Origin: Streptomyces qinglanensis
GTDB lineage: Bacteria; Actinomycetota; Actinomycetes; Streptomycetales; Streptomycetaceae
Assembly (NCBI RefSeq): GCF_900111245.1
Contig: NZ_FOGO01000003.1
Coordinates: 1 to 64,000 of the forward strand
Direction: 5' to 3'
Length of the DNA stretch: 64,000 nt
Of the stretch, positions 15,275 through 24,191 are shown in pieces. The translations under genes were made by a program, and so were the position numbers. Positions within the stretch are counted from its first letter, which is position 1. The number at the start of each line of letters is the position of its first letter. The notes below the pieces were generated by a model that ran no database searches, had not been told where the DNA came from, and worked only from the letters and a program-made list of their open reading frames with translations.

Positions 15275-17110
15275 TCACTCATCCTTCGCTTCGATGGCGT
15301 TGCGCCAGACCGTGACGTCGAGCTTGACGTAGTCGCTCGGGTCCCCCTTGGTAGAGCGCCCTCGGTAGGTGACGAGGGCGACGTGGCCCGAGCTGGTCTG
15401 GACGCAAATCTGGGAGCCGGACGAGAGCTGGTCCAGCCCAACACTGTCGGTGAAGCGGGTCTCGTTGCTGCAGGTCTGCAGCGAACCCTTCTGGGAGTTG
15501 CTGAGCAGGACGAGCTTGTCGTTGGGCCCGTTCATATTCAGTGACGGGTCCGACGTCCAGTGGTTGTAGTTCAGCGCTGAGCTCAGTCCGCCGTCATCCA
15601 GCTGTCGAGGCTTCAGAGGGTCGTCAGAGAAGACGAGATCATAGTTGGAGGGCACATTGATGCCCTTGTACGTCGCGGGCTTGGGGTTCGGCCTCGGCTT
15701 CGCCTTCCCCTCCGCCGAGCCGCCGGAGCTTTCGGGACTGGGACTGTCCGAGCTGTCCGAGCTGTCGGAGCTGTCGGAGCTGTCGGAGCTGTCGGAGCTG
15801 TCGGAGCTGTCGGGGCCGTCGTCCATGTTGCCCAACGCGAAAAGCCCGCCGTAGAACAGCACGCAGACGCCCCCGATCACCGCAGCGATCGTCTTCCCCC
15901 GGTCCCACCTCCGGCGGGGCGGCAGCGGCCGTGGGTACGCGGGCGGGTGCGGGCTACCGGGGTTCGGGGCGTAACCGGCCACCGGAGGGTACGGGACGCC
16001 GGGGTGCGGCGCAGGCTGGAAGGGGCCGACCGGGCGTGCGGCCATGGTCGGGGCGGCAGCCAGAGGCGTCGGCGGCGGGGGCGGTGTCGGCGGGCCGGAA
16101 GGCTGGGGCGTCTCCTGCACGGTTACCGGTGCGGTCCCCGCCGGCGGGGCGGCAGCGCCCGGAGTGGCGGTCTGCGTCGGGAGCAGGTCCTTCACGGGTG
16201 CGGGGGCTGCAGCCCACCGGGTGAGGTCGGCCACCACCGCGCCGGGCAGCCAGTCGCCGGGCCGCCGCAGCTGGGTGTCCCCGGAGGCGGTCTGACACAT
16301 CCGCAAGATCTCATCGAGCTCCGGCCGGTCCTCCGGCTTCTTGGTCAGCGCGCGGCCGACCAGCTCCCGCAGCTCCTCCGGGAGACCATCCAGCGCCGGC
16401 TCGGCGTGGACGATGCGGTACAGCACACCGTGCGAAGTGCCCTCACCGAAAGCCGGGGTACCCTGCGCCGCGTACGCCGCGATCTGACCCAGCGCGAAAA
16501 TGTCGGTCGCCCCGCTCACCCGCTGCCCCTCGGCCTGCTCGGGCGCCATGAACGACGGCGTACCGATGGTCACCCCGCTGCTGGTCAGCGAGGTGGAGTC
16601 GGCCGCGCGGGCGATACCGAAGTCGATGACGCGCGGCCCGTCGTCCGCCAGCAGCACATTGGAGGGCTTCAGATCCCGGTGGACGATCCCCGCCTTGTGA
16701 ATGACCTGGAGGGCCTCAGTGATCCCTGCGACCAGGAAGAGCACCGTATCCACCGGGAGCCGCCCGTGCGCGGCGACCGCCTCGGCGACCGAGGGGCCGG
16801 GCACGTAGGCGGTGGCCAGCCAGGGCTGCGGGCCCTCGGTGTCGCTGTCGATCACCGGTGCCGTGTAGATGCCTTGGACGCGCTCGGCGGCGCGCACCTC
16901 CTGCTGGAAGCGGCGCCGGAAGACCGGGTCCCCGGCGAAGTCGGGGCGGATCACTTTGATGGCGATCGGACGTCCGCCCGGGGTGTAGGAGAGGTAGACC
17001 TTGCCCATACCGCCCGAGCCGAGACGGGCCGCCAACCGGTACCCGGCGACCGAGGTGGGATCATCCTCCGCGAGTGCGGTGAAGACCTCCACTGACCCTC
17101 CGTCAGTCAT
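15275..17110 (-). CDS. Ser/Thr protein kinase, membrane-anchored (PknB-like)
   Basis: 611 residues from ATG 17110, preceded by AGGAGCGG. Kinase domain ~22-285: G-loop LGSGGMGKV (30-38), Lys52 in AIKVI, HRDLKPSN (144-151), DFGIA (163-167), APE (189-191). A Pro-rich linker (~330-395) leads to a transmembrane helix (IAAVIGGVCVLFYGGLFAL), followed by an Asp/Ser repeat of seven 9-bp units and an extracellular domain of about 145 residues with two Cys, possibly disulfide-bonded. The kinase acts in the cytoplasm and the outer domain presumably senses something, as in actinobacterial PknB-type kinases, although no PASTA repeats are present. It looks intact. Confidence 0.85.
   Translation of the reverse strand: MTDGGSVEVFTALAEDDPTSVAGYRLAARLGSGGMGKVYLSYTPGGRPIAIKVIRPDFAGDPVFRRRFQQEVRAAERVQGIYTAPVIDSDTEGPQPWLATAYVPGPSVAEAVAAHGRLPVDTVLFLVAGITEALQVIHKAGIVHRDLKPSNVLLADDGPRVIDFGIARAADSTSLTSSGVTIGTPSFMAPEQAEGQRVSGATDIFALGQIAAYAAQGTPAFGEGTSHGVLYRIVHAEPALDGLPEELRELVGRALTKKPEDRPELDEILRMCQTASGDTQLRRPGDWLPGAVVADLTRWAAAPAPVKDLLPTQTATPGAAAPPAGTAPVTVQETPQPSGPPTPPPPPTPLAAAPTMAARPVGPFQPAPHPGVPYPPVAGYAPNPGSPHPPAYPRPLPPRRRWDRGKTIAAVIGGVCVLFYGGLFALGNMDDGPDSSDSSDSSDSSDSSDSSDSSDSPSPESSGGSAEGKAKPRPNPKPATYKGINVPSNYDLVFSDDPLKPRQLDDGGLSSALNYNHWTSDPSLNMNGPNDKLVLLSNSQKGSLQTCSNETRFTDSVGLDQLSSGSQICVQTSSGHVALVTYRGRSTKGDPSDYVKLDVTVWRNAIEAKDE
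15746..15808. repeat. 9-bp tandem repeat inside kinase gene
   Basis: Seven copies of GTC(C/G)GAGCT, encoding the Ser/Asp-rich stretch just outside the membrane helix. Tandem in-frame units can expand or contract without breaking the frame. Confidence 0.85.
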
Positions 17111-17304
17111 TAAACTCCGCTCCTGCTTTCTGTGTTCGCCGCCGTGACCTCCTGACATTACCGGGCGCCTGCTCGGCCGGAGGGACCAGGAGTGACCTCT
17201 CGATCACACTGTCGCAGTCGCGCCGACGGGCCCGGCGCCGCTGACGCGTGTGGGGAACCGCCGACGTTCGGGAGGGCCCATCTCCGCGCCAGATCGACGG
17301 CAAC

Positions 17305-17426
17305 GCCCCCTCGGGACACCGCAGAGCCGCTCCATGCCGACACCGCCTGTGCGAAGAGCTGCACCTGGCTGCGCGTCAACCGGATGGGTGAACATCTGGC
17401 GCATCACCGACTTCAACACCCCCTGA
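17305..17426 (+). pseudogene. Decayed 3' copy of the 19.6-kb lipoprotein gene
   Basis: Encodes RDTAEPLHAD, then CTWLRVNRMG, matching the end of the lipoprotein at 19619-20116 (QDTAESLRVD, YTWLRVNRIG). One extra A after GGTGA shifts the frame; correcting it restores NIWRITDFNTP and the TGA. Similarity continues ~35 bases past the stop (CTGATCTGCGCAG versus CTGATCTGCTCAG). The 5' portion is absent. Confidence 0.65.
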
Positions 17427-17791
17427 TCTGCGCAGATCGCCGGTGTCAAGAAAACAGAGGTCACGCTGGAAACCCGCCCTGGCCAACCACCGACCAGGAG
17501 TCACTCGTCCACAGCCTCAGCTACCTGCCTGAACTGCCCGAGGGCGGGGACCATGCCGGACCCGGGCCCGAAGCCCACTGTGGCTGACATACGGCACTTG
17601 GCCGCATGTCCCTTTGTACAGCGGTTGGCGGACGCGAGGCTGGTCGCGCCCGCCGGGGACGGGTGGGACCGGTGGCCGGGCCGCGGTCAGCTGGCGAAGC
17701 CGTCCCTGAGCATCTCGTGTGGGACTGCCCGGCGGCCCGGCGGTGAGGGCCGCCGGTCGGCGAAACGGGGCCGGGCGGGGGAATCCTGCGG
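17427..17791. other. No convincing gene
   Basis: A frame opening at ATG 17553 (MPDPGPKPTVADIRHL) has moderate coding character for about 50 codons, then becomes low-complexity. I see no supported gene, terminator or repeat. Confidence 0.3.
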
Positions 17792-18313
17792 ATGGCCGAC
17801 GACCGTGACGACCGCATACTCATCCGCAGCCGGTGGGGCACTAACCGCTACGTCTTCAACTTCCGCAATCCCGTCGCCTGTGTGGTCTTCGCCGGCTTGG
17901 CGCTGCTTGCTTGCGGTCTCCTCTACGCCAGCGCCCACCCCGACACTCCCCAGTGGGAGGAGAAAGAACTGCGCTCGGCCGTCAAGAAAGCGACAGCAGA
18001 GCTGTCAGAAGAGTCGCGGGTCGGCCCCGGACTGCCCGGGTACGGCGAGGTCCTCCAGTCACGGATTGCCGGGCACGGCCCTCACAGCGAGAGCCTCCTC
18101 AGCAGCGACCAGGAGGCCAGGGTCGTTGTCGCGCTCGCCTCCCCGCAGCCGGAACACGACTACTTCGGCGACAGCGTCGAGGAAGCGGACTACACCATCA
18201 CCGCCGACGGCACCAACACCGCCTTGTGCCTCACCGTCACAGCGCTCACAAGCAAGTACGGCTACAGCTCCGTCAGCTTCAAAACCCGCAACGGCTCCTG
18301 CCCGACCACATGA
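17792..18313 (+). CDS. Single-pass membrane protein of unknown function
   Basis: 173 residues. The N-terminus is short and charged (MADDRDDRILIRSRWG), followed by one transmembrane helix (~residues 29-47, ACVVFAGLALLACGLLYAS) and an outer domain of about 120 residues with Cys at 146 and 170 that could pair. The topology resembles the small anchored proteins common in Streptomyces. No family was recognised. It is preceded by GGGGGAATC, about 10 bases from the start. Confidence 0.6.
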   Translation: MADDRDDRILIRSRWGTNRYVFNFRNPVACVVFAGLALLACGLLYASAHPDTPQWEEKELRSAVKKATAELSEESRVGPGLPGYGEVLQSRIAGHGPHSESLLSSDQEARVVVALASPQPEHDYFGDSVEEADYTITADGTNTALCLTVTALTSKYGYSSVSFKTRNGSCPTT

Positions 18314-18429
18314 GAGAGAAGAGACCGCAGCTCGACGCGGCCCCACAACAGGCCCCGGGCGGCTTCTGCCTGACGCACCGACGGATGCCTGGCACTACCC
18401 ACCGCCGGGTGCAGGAGAGCCTGGGGCGG

Positions 18430-18588
18430 GACAGAGAAGCAGCAGTACGTGCGGTGCAGCGAGATCCCCAAGGTGGAGTGCGTGCGGCTGGGCGCCAACC
18501 TGCCGTACAAGTGTCAGCACCGTGACGGCAACCTGCTGATCACCGAGCGGCTGGCCGTCTCCGAAGACGGAAGGGTGCGGATCCTTTG
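18430..18588 (+). pseudogene. 3' fragment of unknown gene
   Basis: The frame reads KQQYVRCSEIPKVECVRLGA, then YKCQHRDGNLLITERLAVSE and ends GRVRIL with TGA. It has good codon bias and conserved-looking Cys, but no start codon and no continuous frame upstream. Probably the end of a truncated gene. Confidence 0.35.
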
Positions 18589-18603
18589 AAGTGACGACCG
18601 GGA

Positions 18604-18738
18604 TCAAGCGGTGAGGCTGTAGTCCTGCTGGTCAGGACTGGGATAGAGGCACTGGTGTTCGCGGGCCGTGTGGAAGATCCAGTAGTCCTCGAAGTCGCCG
18701 TTCGTGATGAGCGCGCGGAGTTGGAGGACGGCTTCGGC
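18604..18738 (-). pseudogene. Transposase C-terminal fragment
   Basis: The minus strand encodes AEAVLQLRALITNGDFEDYW and ends PDQQDYSLTA with TGA. This resembles the C-terminus of ISKra4-type transposases (LRAL.SNGDFD.YW.FH). Only ~44 residues remain. Confidence 0.4.
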
Positions 18739-18831
18739 GTCATCGTCCGCGACGGCGTCGCCTACATCGCCGAGGACGGCCAGGCCGACTATCTGCCGCA
18801 CGCGGTCGCCAAGGTCCTCACCTGGGCCTGA
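18718..18831 (+). pseudogene. 3' fragment of small unknown gene
   Basis: ELEDGFGVIVRDGVAYIAED, then GQADYLPHAVAKVLTWA and TGA. It is gene-like in composition but cut at its 5' side by the overlapping transposase fragment on the other strand. Confidence 0.4.
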
Positions 18832-18911
18832 CCGGTTGGGGTCACCGCGCCCTTGTTCCAGTACCATTCCGTCCGGCTCGTGTTTGAACAAGGTCACGGG
18901 ACGCTCTTGGT

Positions 18912-19048
18912 GTGGCGCGTGGAGACCTGACGGACGAGCAATGGCCCCGGCCGGCAGTGACGTTGCCGCCTTGCCGAGGACGAGCCGTACGCCTCGGGAC
19001 CGTCGCCGTGCCTTCAACGCGATGCGGTGGCGGGCCCGCACGCTGTGA
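18912..19048 (+). pseudogene. IS5-family transposase N-terminal remnant
   Basis: Starts GTG with ARGDLTDEQW, the usual opening of one group of IS5 transposases, then breaks up. A second frame retains DRRRAFNAMRWRART, matching the next conserved block (RQVINGIRWRVRTG). About 45 residues remain. Confidence 0.5.
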
Positions 19049-19050
19049 TC

Positions 19051-19266
19051 ATGATGATCGCAGGGGGCACCGGCCATCGGGTGGTGGAGATGCCCGGCCC
19101 GGACGGCAGCACCGGGTTCGCCATCGTGGAAGCCTCTGCGGCCGAGGATCCGGGAAAATTGCGGGAGATCCGCGCGGGCCTTCACCGCTGGGCTGCCGAG
19201 CGGGCAGCCATCGACGCGGAAATGGACGGTATCGCCCGCGCCAGCGAGCCGGACGATGCCAAGTGA
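19051..19266 (+). CDS. Small hypothetical protein
   Basis: 71 residues (MMIAGGTGHRVVEM, STGFAIVEASAAEDPGKLRE and a helical end with AAIDAEMDGIARASEP). The beta-strand-then-helix layout with 'F.IVE.S.AEDP..L' is familiar from small uncharacterised Streptomyces proteins. ATG starts at 19051 or 19054 and an in-frame GTG at 19045 all lie together; no strong ribosome site. Confidence 0.45.
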   Translation: MMIAGGTGHRVVEMPGPDGSTGFAIVEASAAEDPGKLREIRAGLHRWAAERAAIDAEMDGIARASEPDDAK

Positions 19267-19400
19267 AGGGCACCGGCCGCCGGGTGAGGCGGCTTCACCA
19301 GGTGTAAGGCCACGTACGGCGGCTGGCTGACGGCTCATCTCCGGCTCGGGTCTGTGGCCTGGCGTGTGGGAGCTTCACAGCAGGCCCGGTCGGGCACTGC

Positions 19401-19595
19401 GTGGCGCTCCCGGCCAAGTGCGGCGCATGTGCGCGTTGGCGGGGGCCGGAAGCCGACTCCGCTGCTGAGGCGGTGCTGCATTACGGGCAGCACACCACAC
19501 CAGGGGCCCCGGCTACCGGAAGCAAAAAGGTTCGAGACGACGACCGCACCGAATGCCACGGAGCTGCAGGTCAGTTGCCTGACTCTGCCCTGTAG
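19401..19595 (+). CDS. Possible small protein or fragment
   Basis: Frame from GTG 19401 with CGACARWRGPEADSAAEAVL and HYGQHTTPG; the segment resembles the centre of small Streptomyces proteins that bear C..C, GPE and a C-terminal W/H motif. It may be a fragment. It ends 24 bases before the lipoprotein gene. Confidence 0.25.
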   Translation: MALPAKCGACARWRGPEADSAAEAVLHYGQHTTPGAPATGSKKVRDDDRTECHGAAGQLPDSAL

Positions 19596-19618
19596 GACCG
19601 CGCCGTTATGCTGCACCT

Positions 19619-20116
19619 GTGATCAACAAGAACGCCGTTCGCCTCATCGGCTTCAGTGTGCTGGCTGTGGCGGCAGTTGTTGGGTGTTCCGGAACCCGCG
19701 GCGTGCCCTCCGACGCGTCTGCGAAGTCTTCCGCGACTGCTTCCGGCTCCGAGAAGCCCGCGGCGGTGAAGCCGGCCACTACTGCGCGGAACGCCGCCCG
19801 GCAGTTTGCTCAAGCTCTCGCGCGCGGGGACGCAGGCATGGCGTGTGGACTGGCCGATCCCCGGCTACGCGCTCTCGCGGGCAGTCGCGGAGGGTCGTGT
19901 CCCAAGGCGCTCGATGAGCTCGCGACCGATGATCGGTACGTCTTCGGCCAGACCAAGTGCGTCAACTCCTCGAAGAACTACCAGATTGACGGCAACGACC
20001 CCCAGGACACCGCAGAGTCGCTCCGCGTCGACATCGACTGTCCAGAGGGCTACACCTGGTTGCGCGTGAACCGGATCGGTGACATCTGGCGCGTCACCGA
20101 CTTCAACACTCACTGA
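19619..20116 (+). CDS. Lipoprotein of unknown function
   Basis: 165 residues from GTG. A signal peptide (IGFSVLAVAAVVGCS) ends in a lipobox-like VVGC, so Cys23 is probably lipidated and the protein is on the outer face of the membrane. A Ser/Ala-rich linker is followed by a domain of about 110 residues: AARQFAQALARGDAGMACGL, SCPKALDELATDD, YTWLRVNRIGDIWRVTDF. The layout (a helical start, paired Cys, a final beta-strand with W-x-V) resembles small NTF2-like secreted domains. A decayed second copy of its 3' end lies at 17305-17426. Confidence 0.7.
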   Translation: MINKNAVRLIGFSVLAVAAVVGCSGTRGVPSDASAKSSATASGSEKPAAVKPATTARNAARQFAQALARGDAGMACGLADPRLRALAGSRGGSCPKALDELATDDRYVFGQTKCVNSSKNYQIDGNDPQDTAESLRVDIDCPEGYTWLRVNRIGDIWRVTDFNTH

Positions 20117-20243
20117 TCTGCTCAGGTCGTCGGCGTCAGGAAAGTGGGGGGAGCTGGAACTGGCCCTGGTCTTCCTTCCTCTACGCCGTGTGCGACGGCC
20201 AGGAGCAGCGGCCGCAGTCGAGCATCCGATGTATGAGAAGCGG

Positions 20244-20534
20244 CTACGCGCTGGCGGCGCCCTCGGCCGGGTCGGCAGACGTCCACCAGGCCATCACTCG
20301 GGCCGCCATCACGTCAGGCATCTGGCCCAAGGGATCGAGACCGAAGTGCTCTTCCAATTCCCGCTGCAGGAACTCAGCAATCTCCGACTGGCTGGCGCCA
20401 CCGCGAAGCCGTCCGAGCAGAGGAGCGAGCATGCAGTCGTATTCGTCGCGCACCTCGTCAGCGACGCCGATCGGATCCCACTCGTTCAGCAGGTACCGCA
20501 AGGCGCTCTGCGGTGAGGTGTTCCAGGGCCTCAT
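20244..20534 (-). CDS. Small hypothetical protein (DUF1871-like)
   Basis: 96 residues: ALRYLLNEWDPIGVADEVRD, EYDCMLAPLLGRLRGGASQS, IAEFLQRELEEHFGL, RVMAWWTS. The core 'NEWDP.GV...V.DEYDCM..PLL..L..G.S...I..FL..EL..HFGL' is a known small-protein pattern in Streptomyces and resembles DUF1871/immunity-like proteins. The frame is intact. It adjoins the IS701 remnant. Confidence 0.6.
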   Translation of the reverse strand: MRPWNTSPQSALRYLLNEWDPIGVADEVRDEYDCMLAPLLGRLRGGASQSEIAEFLQRELEEHFGLDPLGQMPDVMAARVMAWWTSADPAEGAASA

Positions 20535-20539
20535 CGCCT

Positions 20540-21571
20540 CAGGCTCCCACCTGGGACCCGATCGTCATCACCTGCCTCGCCGTCATCCCCGGAACTCGGC
20601 CAGGGTGATGTGCCTGTACCAGCCCGGGTACCGGCGGACCTCGTACTGGTCCAGGCCGCACTCGTTCTTCGCGGCCCAGAACGCCTCCTCGATCGCAATC
20701 ACCGTCGAAGTCGTCGATGGCGGGCATCCGGGCCGCGGCCCAGTCGTAGACGCGCGGCCCTTTCGCGCCGGCTCCGCAGGAGTGGCGTTCCCAGGCGTCC
20801 TCGGGCGCCTGGGCGATGGCGAGGTCGATGCGACCGATGGCGCGGACATGCTGGGATTTCGGCACGGACAGGACGTAGCCGACGCCAGCTTCCTCCAGCA
20901 TGCGGCGCAGCCGCCACTCCTGGCCGTAGGCCGAGTCGGCGGTCACCCAGGCGATCGGCAGCGGCGAGACCAGGGCCCGCATGATGATGGCCTTCGCAAG
21001 GTCGCCCATGGTGGCGAGCCCTCGCCCGTCGGGGATCTTCGCCTGGACGCACGGTCCGGATCGGACGTCCAGGACTTCGACAGGTACAGTTCCCGGTCCA
21101 CCAGCGGTGGGGTAGGCCGCGAGAACGCCGATCTGGCAGTTCTCGGTGCGGCCGGCGGTGCCGGAGTACTGCCGCTGCACACCCGCCGAGACCGTGCCCT
21201 TCTTGATGAACCCGGTGTCGTCGATGATCAGTACACCGGCCGGGTCCCCGAGCTTCTCGGCGACGTAAACCTGCAGGTCATCGCGAATCTCGTCGGGAAC
21301 CCAGCAGGCACGGCTCAGCAGGTGCTGCAACCCGGCGGGAGTGCGGTGACCGACATGCTCAGCCAGCTGCCAGCTGTTCTTGCGGCCCACCGGTCCGAGC
21401 AGACGGTGCACGTATGCCCGTCCGCCGCCGCAGATCCACCCGCCCGAACCGGTGACCGATCCGCACCAGCAACTCTTCCAGTTCCGCCGACCAGACATCG
21501 GGCCGCACAACATCTTGCACGACAAGCACAACGACCCGCCGCACCCGGGTCACGAACCTCCGCCACCTCAC
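20540..21571 (-). pseudogene. IS701-family transposase, several frameshifts
   Basis: Recognisable blocks are spread over three frames: VWSAELEELLVRIGHRF, LLGPVGRKNSWQLAEHVG, GVLIIDDTGFIKKGTVSAGV (first catalytic Asp), LVDRELYLSKSW (another frame), [20 protein letters not shown] and, in a third frame, [19 protein letters not shown] near 20620-20700. These match IS701 transposases of about 400 residues. At least three frame changes make it non-functional. Confidence 0.75.
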
Positions 21572-21644
21572 GGCGCGTCAGCCAAATACCTCACAGGCAC
21601 GCTCCAGACCAGCAGAAATAGCGAACAGCAACTGCAGTATTAGT

Positions 21645-22057
21645 ACTTGTCCGGCCGATCATGCACGGAGCCAGATGACGAGGGTTGCGGTCGTCGCGAG
21701 CCCGAGGAAGACGTAGGCCGCGTTTGTCGTAGCGGGTGGCCACTGCTCTGGCGTGTTTGAGCCGGTTGATCGCCCGTTCGACGGCGTTGCGTTTCCTGTA
21801 GCGCTCCTCCTCGTCGAAGCCAGTGGTCGTTCGCCGTGTGACCCCTTGCCCAGGCGGGCGGACTGGGTGTCGGTCTTCTCCGGAATCGTGTGCCGGATGC
21901 CCCGACGTCGTAGATGCTCGCCGCACGAGCCGTTGCTGTATGCCTTGTCCGCAGCGAGGCTGTCGGACTTCCTGCGCGGACTGCCCGGCCCGATCCGCGG
22001 AACGTCTCGGAACGGGCTCGGACTGGGAGCAGTCCGCCCGCTGTCCCGGGGTGACAA
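21645..22057 (-). pseudogene. IS5-family element, 3' half only
   Basis: The right half of a transposase: SDSLAADKAYSNGSCGEHLR, RGIRHTIPEKTDTQSARLGK and, after a shift, AINRLKHARAVATRYDKRG. The outer end starts CTTGTCCGGCCGATCA, similar to the end of the related copy at 25094. The N-terminal half is missing; the break at ~22057 abuts the element encoding the 22135-23121 transposase. Confidence 0.65.
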
Positions 22058-22134
22058 CTACTCCAGTTGGCTAACGAGGTTGTGAGCGAATGAGTCGGTG
22101 GCGTGCTGGTCTGGAGGTTCGGCTGGTGGGTGAT

Positions 22135-23121
22135 TCAGCGGGTCGTTGGGGTGACGGGCACGAGTGCGGTGCTCGGCTTGCGGTGGGTGGCACGTTGGGC
22201 GGCGCGGTCGGAGACCAGACCGGCGATGGCGCGGTGGGTGGCCGAGTAGTGCTCGCGACGTCCGAGGAACCGCTGCAAGGGGCGCCATCGCTTGTGCTCG
22301 GCGTTGGCGTGCTCGACGCAGATCCGGCGTGAGGATTGGCGGCGGCACATCTCACGCCATCCGTACCGCTCGGTCAGCGGCACGTCCTCCAAGTCCTTCG
22401 GCTTCTTCGGCGGTGCCGAGATCTGGTCAGGAAACTCGTTGGCCAGGCCCCGGTAGCCCTCGTCGACCTCGGCTCTCACGTCCGGGTGGAGGCGCAGCTG
22501 TTCGGCGATGCCCTCGGTGCGCATCGCGGTCTGGTCGTGCATTCTTCCGGGCCGGTCGGCCCCGGACCACAGGGTGCGGCCCTGGGTGTCGCTGATGGTG
22601 GTGGTCTTCATGGTGTTCTGTTTCCTCTTGCCGGAGACGAACGCACGGCGGCCGGGCCGGTGGGCCCTGGGGCGGCGGACCTGGGTCTCGGTGCCGTCGA
22701 TGCGGAGCGTGATCTCTTCGGCTGCGGCGTAGGCGAAGACATCGGCCAGCGTATGCAGCCGAAGCCCCAGCCGGTCGGGGAGGGCGAAACCCCTCGCGGC
22801 CAGCAGCGGACGGATCTCGCCGATCGCCCTGGTGATGGTGGACCGCTCCAGGCCGTAGAGCTCCGCGAGAGCGGCGTGCGGGAGTTGGTGACGCAGGTGG
22901 ACCAGGGTGACCAACACCCGGTCGGTGCAGACGAGGTCGTGCTTCGGCCCGGCACCAGGCCGCCGCCTGCGGTTGCCGCCGCGCCGCTCGTGCAGTGCGG
23001 ACTCACAGCGCGCGGTCCACGGCCCGGCCAGCTCCTCGATCAAACCGCCGAGATGTGCACGAGAGATGCCGGTGAAGGCAGGATGGGACAAGGCCGCACG
23101 GGCCCATTCCTTCGTCATCAC
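22135..23121 (-). CDS. IS5-type DDE transposase (DDE_Tnp_4), intact frame
   Basis: 328 residues. N-terminal helix-turn-helix region (LAELYGLERSTITRAIGEIR), then the catalytic part: EITLRIDGTETQVRRP (first Asp), EVDEGYRGLANEF (second Asp) and VEHANAEHKRW (Glu). A basic RRAFVSGKRKQNT segment is typical of the family. The frame is uninterrupted, so it may be functional. I could not find matching terminal repeats. It appears to have inserted into the older IS5 fragment on its left. Confidence 0.75.
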   Translation of the reverse strand: MMTKEWARAALSHPAFTGISRAHLGGLIEELAGPWTARCESALHERRGGNRRRRPGAGPKHDLVCTDRVLVTLVHLRHQLPHAALAELYGLERSTITRAIGEIRPLLAARGFALPDRLGLRLHTLADVFAYAAAEEITLRIDGTETQVRRPRAHRPGRRAFVSGKRKQNTMKTTTISDTQGRTLWSGADRPGRMHDQTAMRTEGIAEQLRLHPDVRAEVDEGYRGLANEFPDQISAPPKKPKDLEDVPLTERYGWREMCRRQSSRRICVEHANAEHKRWRPLQRFLGRREHYSATHRAIAGLVSDRAAQRATHRKPSTALVPVTPTTR

Positions 23122-23169
23122 ACATGAGGAACCCGCGCGGCTCTCTCCGCGTTACGGGCCGCTTGGGCG

Positions 23170-23949
23170 CTATTGCTGTTCGTGGTCGGAGACCGCCGCC
23201 GCGGTGGCGCGGGCGAAGCCTTCCGGGTTGTCCAGCATGATGTTGTGCCCGCAGCCGGGGACCGAGACTACGGCCACCCCGGCTTCGGTGAGCGCATCGG
23301 TGCCCGGGAGCGGGCCGTCGGCCTCGGGCAGCAGGTAGGTGCGGGGGATTTTCAAGTCCAGCAGATGCTCACGCATGGTGGGGGCGGTGCCACGGGTGAG
23401 GTGGACCGCGCTGCGGTGCAGGGCCTCCCGGCCGGCCAGGCGCATCGTGGACCACCAGTGGGAACCGGCCCGGTCTCGGATCTCTTCCCAGCCGCCCGCC
23501 AGGAACTCCTCCTCGGAGTACGCGGCGATGCCGCTGCTGCCCGCGGAACCGGGTGTGGGCGGGATCGGGTCGAGGTTGGCGTCGACCAGGACCAGGCGGG
23601 AGACCAGTTGGGGGTGCCGGGCGGCCAGGATGATGGCCACCGAGCCGCCCATGCTGTGCGCGATCAGCTCGGCGCCCGTGACACCCGCGCTGGTCAGGGC
23701 CGTGGCGAGGGCATCGGCGTGGGATTCCAGGGTGTAGTCGAAGCCCGTCGGCCGGTCGCTGATGCCATGTCCGAGCAAGTCGATCAGCAGCGATCGACGT
23801 CCGACGAGCAGAGGATGAACCGCAACCTCCGCGAAGTAGGCCGGCGACGTGGCGCCGAGACCATGGACGTAGACGCGGGACGGCTCCTGTCCCGGCAGCT
23901 CAACCCAGCGGATCTGGCCGCCCTCGGGCGTCACGGCGGCGTTGCGCAC
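23170..23949 (-). CDS. Alpha/beta hydrolase
   Basis: 259 residues with a complete alpha/beta-hydrolase pattern: VYVHGLGA (oxyanion His-Gly, ~28-35), LLIDLLGHGISDRP, nucleophile elbow AHSMGGS (Ser98), ASRLVLVDANL-type strand, and the catalytic His in GCGHNIMLDNPEGF near the C-terminus. It is likely to be an esterase, lipase or C-C hydrolase of unknown substrate. It stands alone between transposase remnants and a truncated membrane protein. Confidence 0.8.
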   Translation of the reverse strand: MRNAAVTPEGGQIRWVELPGQEPSRVYVHGLGATSPAYFAEVAVHPLLVGRRSLLIDLLGHGISDRPTGFDYTLESHADALATALTSAGVTGAELIAHSMGGSVAIILAARHPQLVSRLVLVDANLDPIPPTPGSAGSSGIAAYSEEEFLAGGWEEIRDRAGSHWWSTMRLAGREALHRSAVHLTRGTAPTMREHLLDLKIPRTYLLPEADGPLPGTDALTEAGVAVVSVPGCGHNIMLDNPEGFARATAAAVSDHEQQ

Positions 23950-24191
23950 AGTCTGCTCCCCTTCACTTCACTCCGGATCGGCGGAGAGACGAGAGTAGCC
24001 ACCAAGCCTCGTCGCACCACCACCGCCCCGGCTGGACGTTGCGCGGGCACCAGAAGCCTCGGGCCTCGACCAAGACACCCCACCCGAATTCGTTCACAAC
24101 GTCGTAAGCCGAGCGAGCCCGGCCTCCGCCGCACCTCTGATCGGGGGGGGCACGGCGCAACCGTCCGCCTCCCTGGCGAGTCGGAGACGGT

